64,000 bases of DNA from DATATJ01 sp963789075 (GTDB lineage Bacteria; Acidobacteriota; Vicinamibacteria; Vicinamibacterales; CAVVIG01), in the NCBI GenBank assembly GCA_963789075.1, contig CAWBJQ010000014.1, forward strand, positions 806,001 to 870,000. Direction: 5' to 3'. Positions within the stretch are counted from its first letter, which is position 1, and every line of letters starts with the position of its first letter. A program made the translations under genes and the position numbers. The notes below the pieces were generated by a model. It had not been told where the DNA came from and did no database searches. It was given only the letters and a program-made list of their open reading frames with translations. Positions 10,127 to 18,490 of this stretch are shown one piece after another.

Positions 10127-11244
10127 ATGTTACCCAATACACTCTCGAGCGCGCTCGGTCGTCGCCGCACTATTTTGGCTCTTGCGGTCATCGGCACAGT
10201 TCCCGCCTTCGGCGTCACCAATTCGCTCATCCACCGATCGCGAGATAGACGGGAACAGCTGGCAATCGACTGGGCGCAGCAGGGGCACCGCGACCTCTCG
10301 GCCGGCCATGCCGCGCAGGCCGCCGACGACTTCCGCGCGGCGCAGCAGTATGCGCGCGACCGCGGCGAGTACCGATTGCAGCTGGCAGAGGCGCTGATTG
10401 CGGAGGGCCATTTCGTCGAAGCGCAATCGCAGCTGCTCACGCTGTGGGCGCAGACACCCGGCGACGGCCTCGTGAACCGCGAGCTGGGCCGCATCGCCGC
10501 GCGCGACGCCGATGTGTCCAATGCACTGCGGTACTATCACGCCGCCATCGACGGCGCCTGGGACTACGTCAGCAGCGGAACAGCGCCGGCAGACGCGTAC
10601 AGAACTGGCGGAATTTCTGCTGCGGCGCGGCGACACGACCCAGGCAAATGCCGAGCTCATCGCGCTCATCGGCGACCTGCCGCCGGATCCGACGGCCATG
10701 ACCAACACAGCGGCGCTGCTGCTCAAAGCGCGCGACGACGCACAGGCGCTCCCGCTGCTGCAGAAGGCGCTCGATCTCGATCCGCACGACGGGCGTGCGC
10801 TTCGCCTGGCTGGTGAAGCGGCGTTCGATCAGGGCGATTACCGGACCGCGCGCTCGCATCTCGCGGCGGCGGCCGATGAGCTGAACCTCGACGCGCGCGG
10901 CGAGCAGCTGCTCGATCTCAGCACACGCGTGCTCGCGCTGGATCCATTCGCGCGCCACATCAGCTCACGCGAACGGTTGCGCCGCATCGTCCGCGCGTAT
11001 GGCGTGGCACGCGACGCGCTCGCCCGTTGCCAGGCGGGCACGCAACCGGATCTCCAGTCCGAGATGGACGCGCTGCAACCGAAGATCACCGAGCCGACGC
11101 TGGCTCGCGACCCCGATCTCGTCGACCAGGCGATCGCGACTGGTGACCAGCGTCGAGAGCGCGACCGCAGCGGCCTGCGGCCCGGCGCAGGGCGACGCAC
11201 GCGCGCTGCAGCTCGCGCTCGCGCAGCGGCGGCCGACCGCATGA
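10127..11244 (+). CDS. Membrane-anchored TPR protein
   Basis: An N-terminal span (TILALAVIGTVPAFG) is followed by at least four to five tetratricopeptide-like units, such as QGHRDLSAGHAAQAADDF and AALLLKARDDAQALPLL. One base is lost near 10583. The C-terminal 100 residues are helical and end at the TGA at 11242-11244, overlapping the ATG of the chloride channel. The role is unknown. Coupling to the channel suggests a shared envelope function, but no partner is identifiable. Confidence 0.7.
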
Positions 11245-12955
11245 CCTCACCGAAACAGTTCGTCGCCGCGGCGCGCCGGGGCATCGGCGACGAGCAGCTG
11301 TTGCTGCTGGTCGCGGTGCTCATCGGCGTCTACTCGGGGCTCGCGGTGGTCTGCTTTCGACTCGCCATCGAATGGCTGCGTCTCGTGCTGCTCGGATCGT
11401 TCATGACGCCGTCGTTTCCGCGCGTGGTGCTGGTACCGGCCGTCAGCGGCCTGTTCATCGCCGCTATCGTCGTGCTCGTCTTTCCCGCGGTTCGCGGCAG
11501 CGGCGTCAACCAGACGAAGGCCGCGTTGTACATCTACGACGGCTACATCTCGTTCCGGACGGTGATCGGGAAATTCCTGACGAGCGCGATCGCGATCGGC
11601 AGCGGCCAGTCGCTCGGCCCTGAGGATCCGTCGCTGCAGATCGGCGCGGGCATCGCGTCGGCGCTCGGCCGGCGGCTGAAGCTGTCGCGCGAGCATCTGC
11701 GCTACATTGCGCCGATCGGCGCCGCGGCGGGCCTCGCGGCGGCGTTCAACTCGCCGATTACCGCCGTGCTCTTCGTCATCGAAGAGGTCATCGGCCGCTG
11801 GACCGCCGGCGTCCTCGGCGCCGTCGTCCTGTCGGCGGTCGCGAGCGTGGTGACCGAGCAGTGGTTTCTCGGGGACGAGCCCCTGTTCCGGGTGCCGCCG
11901 TATCACCTCGCGCACGGCGCAGAGCTCATCGCGTATGCGGCGCTTGGGCTGCTCGGTGGGGTCGTGTCGCTGATTTTCGTCAAAGCGGTCGCCGCGCTCC
12001 GCCCGCGCCTGCGAGCGCTGCCGCCGTGGACGTGGTATCTGCAACCGGCGGTGGCGGGCCTGTTCGTCGGCGTCATCGGTCTGCGCTTTCCCCAGGTGAT
12101 GGGCGCCGGCTACGAGTTCATCGACCAGGCCATGCACGATCAGTACGGCTGGCGCATCCTGCTGGCGCTGGGCGCGCTGAAGGTGGTGACGACCACGGCG
12201 TCGTTCGTCAGCGGGACGCCTGGTGGGCTGTTCGCGCCCACGCTGTTCATCGGCGCGATGCTGGGCGGCGCGGTCTGTGGCATCGAGCGCCTCGTCGCCC
12301 CCGGCATTACCGGACCCATCGGGGCGTACGCCCTCGTCGGCATGGGCACGCTGTTCGCCGGCATCATCCGTGCGCCGATGACCTCCGTGTTCATGATCGT
12401 CGAGGTCTCCGGCAACTATTCGATCATTCTGCCCGTGATGATCTCCAACACGATCGCCTATCTCGTGTCGCGTCAGTTCCAGGAGCACGCGCTGTTCGAC
12501 GTGCTGGCGCGGCAGGACGGCACCGTGCTGCCGTCGATGGAAGAAGAGCGCGAGTCCGACATACAGACCGTCGAGGATGCGATGCGCGACGCCGTCGGCA
12601 TGACGCTCAGCGGCACCGAGTCGCTGACAGCGGCGACGGCGCGGGCCGCGCAGGTACCCGCGTCGGGTTACTTCCTCGTCGAGCTCGGGCCCGGCGTGTG
12701 GGGCGGACTGTCGCGCCAGGTGCTTGAACGGCTGCACGGCTCGAACGCGCACGACACGCCGCTCGGCACCCTCGTCACGCCGCTGGCACCGCCCTATCTT
12801 TATCCGGATCAATCGACCGCGACCGCGCTCCGCGTGTTGCGCGGGCGTCCGTTCGTCCCCGTCGTGCACCGCGCCGATCACACGCGCCTCGAAGGCGTGC
12901 TCGCGCTCGACGATGTGCTGCGCGCCGTGGCGGGCTCGGAGCCGTCATCGAGTAA
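11241..12955 (+). CDS. CLC-family chloride channel/antiporter with C-terminal CBS domain
   Basis: About 570 residues with the CLC pore motifs in order: GSGVNQ (normally GSGIPE), GPEDPSLQ with the gating glutamate (normally GREGP), FVIEEVIGRW with the internal proton-glutamate position, GTPGGLFAPTLFIGAMLGG, and a final helix with ISNTIAYLV. A cytoplasmic tail follows, with one CBS-like unit ending in ALDDVLRAVA. The reading frame stays open into the next genes, but a +1/-1 shift near 12935 leads to a TAA at 12953-12955, the likely end. It moves chloride or another small anion. The changed second filter residue makes selectivity uncertain. Confidence 0.88.
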
Positions 12956-12966
12956 ACTTTCTGATC

Positions 12967-13506
12967 GTGACCAGCGTGATCACCGCCCCGCCGATCGCTC
13001 CTGCCTGGGCCGCCGGCGTCTGCGCCGGCGTGCGCGCCGCGGGCAGCCGGCACGTCGTGTACGTGCCCGACAACCCGCTGTCGCACGTCGTGCGCGCGTT
13101 CGAACAGACAGACACCGACGTCCGGCTCGTGCTCGCCACCCGAGAGGAAGAAGCGTTCGGCATCGCCGCCGGCCTGTATCTGGCGGGCGCCCGGCCGACG
13201 GTCATGCTGCAATCGAGCGGGCTCGGCAACTCGCTGAATGCGATCACGTCGCTGCTGCTGCCGTATCAGATCCCGGTGCTGATGGTCATCAGCATGCGGG
13301 GCGACGCGTCGGAGTGGAACGCGGCGCAGGTGCCGATGGGGCGTGCGCTCCCGGCGATCCTGGACGCGATGGGTGTGCCGCATCTGAGCGTGGATACGCC
13401 CGCGCGGGCGGAGGAGCTCGTCCGGCAGGCCGGCGCGACCGCGTTCGGCACGCGCACGATCGGCGCCTGCCTGTTGGCCCGCCGCATGACGAGCGCGCGC
13501 GCATGA
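12967..13506 (+). CDS. TPP-dependent decarboxylase, alpha (pyrimidine-binding) subunit, ComD/sulfopyruvate-decarboxylase-like
   Basis: The GTG at 12967 gives a 179-residue protein with a pyrimidine-domain fold. TREEEAFGIAAGLYLAG holds the catalytic glutamate that protonates the TPP ring, and LQSSGLGNSLNAITS follows. Such split enzymes decarboxylate 3-sulfopyruvate or phosphonopyruvate in known cases. No PEP mutase, ComA-C or sulfonate genes are nearby, so the true substrate may be another 2-oxo acid. It overlaps the beta subunit (ATGA), giving equal synthesis. It is intact. Confidence 0.85.
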   Translation: MTSVITAPPIAPAWAAGVCAGVRAAGSRHVVYVPDNPLSHVVRAFEQTDTDVRLVLATREEEAFGIAAGLYLAGARPTVMLQSSGLGNSLNAITSLLLPYQIPVLMVISMRGDASEWNAAQVPMGRALPAILDAMGVPHLSVDTPARAEELVRQAGATAFGTRTIGACLLARRMTSARA

Positions 13507-14090
13507 ATCGCCTCGAGGCGACCCGTGTGCTCACCGAGTGCGCCGCCGATGCGCCGATCGTTGCGAGCCTCGGCCACCCGGCCTACGACCTGTTCGCTGC
13601 CGGCGATCGGCCGTCGAATTTTTACACCTGGGGCAGCATGGGCGTCGCTTCGTCTATCGGACTCGGGCTCGCCATCGGACGGCCTGACCTTCGCGTGTTC
13701 GTCGCGGACGGCGACGGCTCGCTGCTGATGAATCTCGGATCGCTGGCGACGATCGGCTGGACGGCGCCGCCGAATCTCGTCCTGATCGTCTGGGACAACG
13801 AGGAGTACGCGACCACCGGCGGTCAACCGACCGCGACGGCGCGAGGCGCTGATTTGGAGGCGGCCGGCCGGGCGATGGGCATTCAGGCGAGCATCACGGT
13901 ACGCGACGAGCGCGAGCTGCGCAGTGCGATCGCGCGCGCGCAGGCCGAGCCTGGTCCGTGGATGATCAATGCGAAAGTCGCCGAGTCGGCGCCGCAGGCC
14001 AGGCCGCCGCTCGACTGCGTGTTCATCAAACAGCGGTTCATGAGCGCGATCGGGAACCCGGAACCGGCCACCCGCGGAGGCCCGGCGTGA
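13503..14090 (+). CDS. TPP-dependent decarboxylase, beta (pyrophosphate-binding) subunit, ComE-like
   Basis: A 195-residue protein with the TPP/Mg2+ motif GDGSLLMNLG followed, at the usual spacing, by VWDNEEYATTGGQ. It completes the active site formed with the alpha subunit. The C-terminus CVFIKQRFM resembles sulfopyruvate decarboxylase beta subunits. The end overlaps the GTG start of the MmgE/PrpD gene. It is the second gene of a three-gene overlapping set, so the aldehyde product may be handled by the aldehyde dehydrogenase at 20197. Confidence 0.85.
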   Translation: MNRLEATRVLTECAADAPIVASLGHPAYDLFAAGDRPSNFYTWGSMGVASSIGLGLAIGRPDLRVFVADGDGSLLMNLGSLATIGWTAPPNLVLIVWDNEEYATTGGQPTATARGADLEAAGRAMGIQASITVRDERELRSAIARAQAEPGPWMINAKVAESAPQARPPLDCVFIKQRFMSAIGNPEPATRGGPA

Positions 14091-15475
14091 GCGGATCGAA
14101 CGGCGTCCTCGGCCGCCTGGCTGCGTTCGTCGCAGGATGTGAACCGCCATTGGCTGCGCGACGCCGCGCGGCCGCGGCCGTCCTCGACACCGTCGGCGTG
14201 ATGCTGGCCGGCGCCTCCGAGCCGGCCGCGCGCATCGTCCAGTCGCTGGTTGCGCAAGAAGGCGGCGATGCGTGTCGCGTGCTTGGGACCGCGATTCGCG
14301 GGAGCGCGTCGAACGCGGCGCTCGCCAACGGCACGGCCGCGCACGCGCTCGACTACGACGACATGTGCTTCGTGTCGCTGGCGCATCCGAGCGCGCCGCT
14401 CGTCGCGGCCGCCCTCGCCGCGGCCGAGATGGCCGGCGCGTCGGGCGCCGCCTTTCTCGACGGCTACATCGCCGGCTTCGAACTGGAAGGTCGACTCGGC
14501 CGCGCGATGAATCCCCGCCATTACGAGCGGGGATGGCACTGCACGTCGACGATCGGCACAATCGGCGCCGCCGCCGCCGCGGCTCGCATTCTCGGACTCG
14601 AGGCGGACACCACCGCCCATGCACTCGCGATCGCCGCTTCCGAAGCGTCCGGCCTGAAGGAGAACTTCGGGACGATGGTGAAGCCGCTGCATGCCGGTCT
14701 GGCGGCGCGCAATGGTGTCCTGGCGGCAGGGCTCGCGAAGCGCGGCCTGACGGCGAGTGAGCACGCCATCGACGGTTCGCAGGGCTTTCTCGCGGCCATG
14801 GACAGCGAACGGCCGTCCCTCGGCGAGACGAGTGCGGATCTTGGCGCCCGCTGGGAGTTGCTCGACACCGGAATCACCGTCAAGCTCTATCCTTCGTGCG
14901 CCGGCACGCATCCGACGCTCGACGCGCTGCTCGACCTCCGCCGCGCCGAGCGGTTCGCGGGCGCCGATGTCGAGCATATCGAGGTCGTCGTCGATTCGAT
15001 TACGCCGACCGTGCTGATCTACGACCGTCCCGCGTCGGGACTCGAGGCCAAGTTCAGCATGCCGTTCTGTGCCGCGGCGGCCGTGATCGACGGACGCGTC
15101 GGCATCGACACCTTTGACGAAGCGCGTCTCGGCGATCCCGCCTTCACGTCTCTGATGGCGCGCGTCACGATGCGCGTCGATGCGGCGCTCGATGGGACGG
15201 CGCCGCCGTTGACGCAGGCGCGCCTTCGCGTGCGACTCACCGACGGCCGGGAGCTCAGCGCCGCCGCCAACGGCGCGCGCGGTTATCCGGAGCGGCCGGC
15301 GAGCGACGAGGAGCTGGCGGCGAAGTTCCTCGCGTGCGCCGAGCGCGCCCTGCCTCGGGATCGCGCGGAGCGGGCGATCGCGACGCTGCACGACATCGAG
15401 CACGTCGTCGACGTTCGGTCCTTGATGGATCTTCTCGCGGGTGCGCGCTCCGCGGTTTCACAGACGCTCGGCTAA
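14087..15475 (+). CDS. MmgE/PrpD family protein (2-methylcitrate-dehydratase-like)
   Basis: Starts with GTG at 14087, overlapping the previous TGA; 462 residues and intact. Family motifs visible are HALDYDDMCFVSLAHPSA, GLKENFGTMVKPLHAG and LYPSCAGTHPTLDALL, which make up the substrate pocket of MmgE/PrpD and cis-aconitate decarboxylase relatives. The family dehydrates or decarboxylates tricarboxylic or related acids. The final codons and TAA stop are formed by a dispersed repeat (15465-15490), which may have replaced the original end. Confidence 0.88.
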   Translation: MSGSNGVLGRLAAFVAGCEPPLAARRRAAAAVLDTVGVMLAGASEPAARIVQSLVAQEGGDACRVLGTAIRGSASNAALANGTAAHALDYDDMCFVSLAHPSAPLVAAALAAAEMAGASGAAFLDGYIAGFELEGRLGRAMNPRHYERGWHCTSTIGTIGAAAAAARILGLEADTTAHALAIAASEASGLKENFGTMVKPLHAGLAARNGVLAAGLAKRGLTASEHAIDGSQGFLAAMDSERPSLGETSADLGARWELLDTGITVKLYPSCAGTHPTLDALLDLRRAERFAGADVEHIEVVVDSITPTVLIYDRPASGLEAKFSMPFCAAAAVIDGRVGIDTFDEARLGDPAFTSLMARVTMRVDAALDGTAPPLTQARLRVRLTDGRELSAAANGARGYPERPASDEELAAKFLACAERALPRDRAERAIATLHDIEHVVDVRSLMDLLAGARSAVSQTLG

Positions 15476-15490
15476 AGCCTTCGCGCTACG
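15465..15490. repeat. Dispersed repeat, GCTCGG-CTAAAGCC-TTCGCGCTACG family
   Basis: CGCTCGGCTAAAGCCTTCGC followed by GCTACGT. The same sequence lies at 28319-28347, and inverted or diverged copies at 18982-19060 and 63731-63755. This copy contains the TAA stop of the MmgE/PrpD gene and the space to the convergent MaoC gene. Confidence 0.75.
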
Positions 15491-15995
15491 TTCCTGCCGA
15501 CGCTACGTCCCTGCCGCCGCGGCCCGGCACATGTCCGCGTTTCCACACCATGAATGTGCGCGTGAACTCGATGATCGGCGTGCCGTGCTGATTCACGCCT
15601 GTCGTCTTCACCCGGACGAGACCGACCTTCGGCCGTGATTTCGATTCGCGCGCCTCCAGCACTTCGCTCCGCGAATAGACCGTGTCGCCTTCGAAGAGCG
15701 GGTGCGGCAGCCGCACCTCGTCCCATCCGAGATTCGCGACGGCGTTCTGCGTGAGATCGGTGACCGACTGTCCCGTGACGAGCGAGAGCGTGAAGCAGGA
15801 GTTGACGAGCCGCTTGCCGAATTCGGTCTGGCTCGCGTATTCGCCGTCGAAGTGAATCGGGTTCGTGTTCATCGTGAGGCACGTGAACCAGATGTTGTCG
15901 GCGTCGAGAATCGTCCGCCCGAGCGGGTGCTCGTAGATGTCGCCGACCTCGAAGTCCTCGAACACGCGCCCCGTCCATCCCTGTTTGACCGTCAT
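15486..15995 (-). CDS. MaoC-family hot-dog (R)-specific enoyl-CoA/mesaconyl-CoA-type hydratase
   Basis: An intact protein of 169 residues. The hydratase 2 motif region NIWFTCLTMNTNPIHFD, with the active-site Asp/His, is followed by LVNSCFTLSLVTGQSVTD and FEGDTVYSRSEVLEAR. The sequence style fits mesaconyl-CoA/beta-methylmalyl-CoA hydratase relatives of soil bacteria. It follows the CoA-transferase gene directly (stop at 15996, start at 15995), so the two probably act in sequence: thioester formation, then hydration. The exact substrate is not determined. Confidence 0.85.
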   Translation of the reverse strand: MTVKQGWTGRVFEDFEVGDIYEHPLGRTILDADNIWFTCLTMNTNPIHFDGEYASQTEFGKRLVNSCFTLSLVTGQSVTDLTQNAVANLGWDEVRLPHPLFEGDTVYSRSEVLEARESKSRPKVGLVRVKTTGVNQHGTPIIEFTRTFMVWKRGHVPGRGGRDVASAGT

Positions 15996-17186
15996 CTAAA
16001 CGACCCCCTCCTTCTGCCATCGCGCGATTGTGTCGCGAGTGAATCCGAGCTCCGCGAGGATCGCATCGCGATGCTCGCCGAGCGCCGGCACTGGTCCCAT
16101 GACCGGCTCGACGCCGCTGATGCGCGCCGGCGGAATCGTCGCGCGCAGCGGACCGGCGGGCGAGTCGATCTGGCGCCAGACGTCGCGGCCGGTCAACTGC
16201 GGGTGCGCGAGAAATTCCGCGACGGTATTCATGCGCGCGCTCGCGATCTGCGCCGCTTCGAGGCGCTCGAGAATTTGATCGGCCGTCAGCCCGCGGAAGA
16301 CGGTGTCGATCGCGTCGTGCAGCGCAGAACGGTGGCGGACGCGCAAGGCATTCGTGCAGAATCGCTCATCGTCGCTCAGCTCGGGCCGCTGGAGCACATC
16401 GGCGCAGAAACGGGACCACTCGCGCGGGTTCTGGATGCCGAGATACACCTCGCGGCCGTCGGAGGCGGCGAACGGTCCGTACGGCGCAATGGACGCATGG
16501 TTCGCGCCGGTGCGGGCCGGCGGCGTGCCGCCGTAGGCGGTGTAGTAGGCGGGGGCGCCCATCCATTCGGCGAGCGCGTCGAACAGCGACACCTCGATCG
16601 CCGCGCCTTCGCCGCTCACGCCGCGCCCGATGAGCGCCGTCAGAATGCCCGAGTACGCATACATGCCGGCGGCGATGTCGGCGACCGAGATGCCGACTTT
16701 GCTCGGCGCCTCCTCGGTCCCGGTAATTGATCGTCAGGCCGACCTCGCTTTGCACGAGGAGGTCGTACGCCTTCTTCTCCGGCGTACGGACCCGCCGATC
16801 CGTAGCCGGAGACGTCGCACACGATCAGGCGAGGATAACGGCGCCGCAGCTCTGCGGTCGAGGCGCCGATGCGTCCGGCCGCGCCCGGCGCCAGATTCTG
16901 GATGAAGACATCGGCGCGCGAGAGCAGCCGCGCCATGACGTCGGCGGCCTCGGGCCGTTTCAGATCGAGCGTCAGCGATTCTTTCGAGCGGTTCAGCCAC
17001 ACGAAGTAACTGGACAGGCCGTGCACGGTCGCGTCGTACCCGCGAGCGAAGTCGCCGCCGTTCGGCCGCTCGATCTTGATGACGCGCGCGCCGAGATCGG
17101 CGAGCTGCCGCGTCGCGAACGGCGCGGCGACGGCTTGCTCGAGCGCGACGACGGTGATTCCCTTGAGTGGTGCATACGTCTGTCAC
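15996..17186 (-). CDS. CoA-transferase family III (CaiB/BaiF)
   Basis: N-terminal YAPLKGITVVALEQAVAAPF, then RVIKIERPNGGDFARGYD carries the conserved Asp-type active-site region, followed by FVWLNRSKESLTLDLK. The C-terminal half has ADIAAGMYAYSGILTALI and YGPFAASDGREVYLGIQN. The length of about 396 residues fits the family. The GTG at 17186 with AGAAGG 4 bases upstream is the likely start. Shifts lie near 17170, 16790 and 16725. It transfers CoA from a donor such as succinyl-CoA to a carboxylic acid and is followed at once by the MaoC hydratase. Confidence 0.85.
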
Positions 17187-17199
17187 GATGCCTTCTAGC

Positions 17200-17293
17200 T
17201 CACCACGGAGGACACTGAGGACACGGAGTAACAATCCTTCCTTCCACATACAGAAGTTGTACAGGATTGAACCTCCGTGTCCTCCGTGGTGTA
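17200..17293. repeat. Inverted-repeat hairpin element, CACCACGGAGGACAC family
   Basis: CACCACGGAGGACAC near 17200 is answered by GTGTCCTCCGTGGTG ending near 17293, with about 50 bases between the arms. Related hairpins sit at 32935-32988, 45369-45447, 50021-50138 and 55755-55831. It separates the acyl-CoA dehydrogenase from the CoA-transferase on the same strand. Confidence 0.8.
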
Positions 17294-17300
17294 GAGTTTC

Positions 17301-18457
17301 TCAGTACGATCTCGGCAGCCCGAGCACGTGCTCGGCGACGTACGCGAGGATCAGATTCGTCGAGATCGGCGCGACCTGATACAGGCGCGTTTCCCGAAAC
17401 TTCCGTTCGACGTCGTATTCCTCCGCGAACCCGAAGCCGCCGTACGTCTGCACGGTGACGTTCGCCGCTTCCCACGACGCGTCGGCGGCGAGCAGCTTGG
17501 CCATGTTCGCCTCGCGCTCCGCAGGCCTCGCCGCGGTCGAACATCTCTGCGGCGCGGACGCGCATCAGGTCGGCCGCCTCGACGTTGACGTGCGCGCGCG
17601 CGATCGGAAACTGGATGCCCTGGTTCTGGCCGATCGGCCGGCCGAAGACGACCCGATCCTTCGCATACCGCGCGGCGCGATCGATGAACCACCGGCCGTC
17701 GCCGATGCACTCGGCCGCAATCAGGATCCGCTCGGCGTTCAGCCCGTCGATCAGATAGCGGAATCCCTTGCCTTCTTCGCCGACGAGGGCCTCGGCTGGA
17801 ACCTCGAGATCGTCGAAGAACAGCTCGGTCGTCGCGTGATTCATCATCGTACGAATCGGCCGGATCGTCAGCCCGTCGACCGACCGCTTGACGCAGATCG
17901 ACGAGCAGGATCGACAATCCGTCCGTCCGTTTCTTCACCTGCTCCACCGGCGTCGTCCGCACGACCAGCAGCAGCAGATCGGAATGTTCTGCGCGCGAGA
18001 TCCAGACTTTCTGGCCGCGCACGATGTAGCGGTCGCCCTTGCGCGTGGCGAGCGTTTTCATCTGCGTCGTGTCGGACCCGGTCGTCGGCTCGCTGACGCC
18101 GAACGCCTGCAGCCGCAGCTCGCCACTCGCGATCTTCGGCAGGAACGCGCGCTTCTGCGCGTCCGATCCGTGGCGGAGCAGCGTGCCCATCGTGTACATC
18201 TGCGCGTGACAGGCGCCGGCGTTCCCGCCGCTGCGATTGACTTCCTCGAGAATGATCGACGCCTCGGTGATGCCGAGGCCGGAGCCGCCGAATTCCTCTG
18301 GGATGAGCGCCGCCAGATACCCGGCGTCCGTCAGCGCCCGGACGAACGCGTCGGGATAGGCGCGCTGCACGTCCAGCTCGCGCCAGTAGCTGTCCGGAAA
18401 CGCTTTGCAGAGATCGCGGACGCCCGTCCGCAAGTCCTGGTGAAGTTCAACCGCCAT
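17301..18457 (-). CDS. Acyl-CoA dehydrogenase
   Basis: About 385 residues. Visible family motifs are EEFGGSGLGITEASIILEE (N-terminal helical domain), FGVSEPTTGSDTTQMKT and GQKVWISRAEHSD (FAD-binding barrel), then GLNAERILIAAE and TYGGFGFAEEYDVER (C-terminal helices). In the family the catalytic base is a Glu near the C-terminal Y-GG-G-motif; EEYDVER may supply it. Three shifts lie near 17890, 17520 and 17510. It transfers electrons from an acyl-CoA to ETF. A hairpin repeat separates it from the CoA-transferase, but the three minus-strand genes look like one pathway. Confidence 0.88.
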
Positions 18458-18490
18458 CTCGAAATGATACTCGGAGTACCATGAGGCTTC

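Noticed and set aside
11247..12881. 544-residue minus-strand frame opposite the CLC gene
   Set aside because: Same reason: composition typical of antisense GC-rich DNA and no family signal.
10512..14090. A continuous open frame joining TPR, CLC channel and TPP-decarboxylase sequence
   Set aside because: It results from frameshifts. Domain ends, overlapping start/stop pairs and family lengths show four separate genes.
12967..14090. Annotation as phosphonate or coenzyme M biosynthesis
   Set aside because: No partner genes of either pathway are present, and the genes are coupled to MmgE/PrpD and acyl-CoA enzymes instead.
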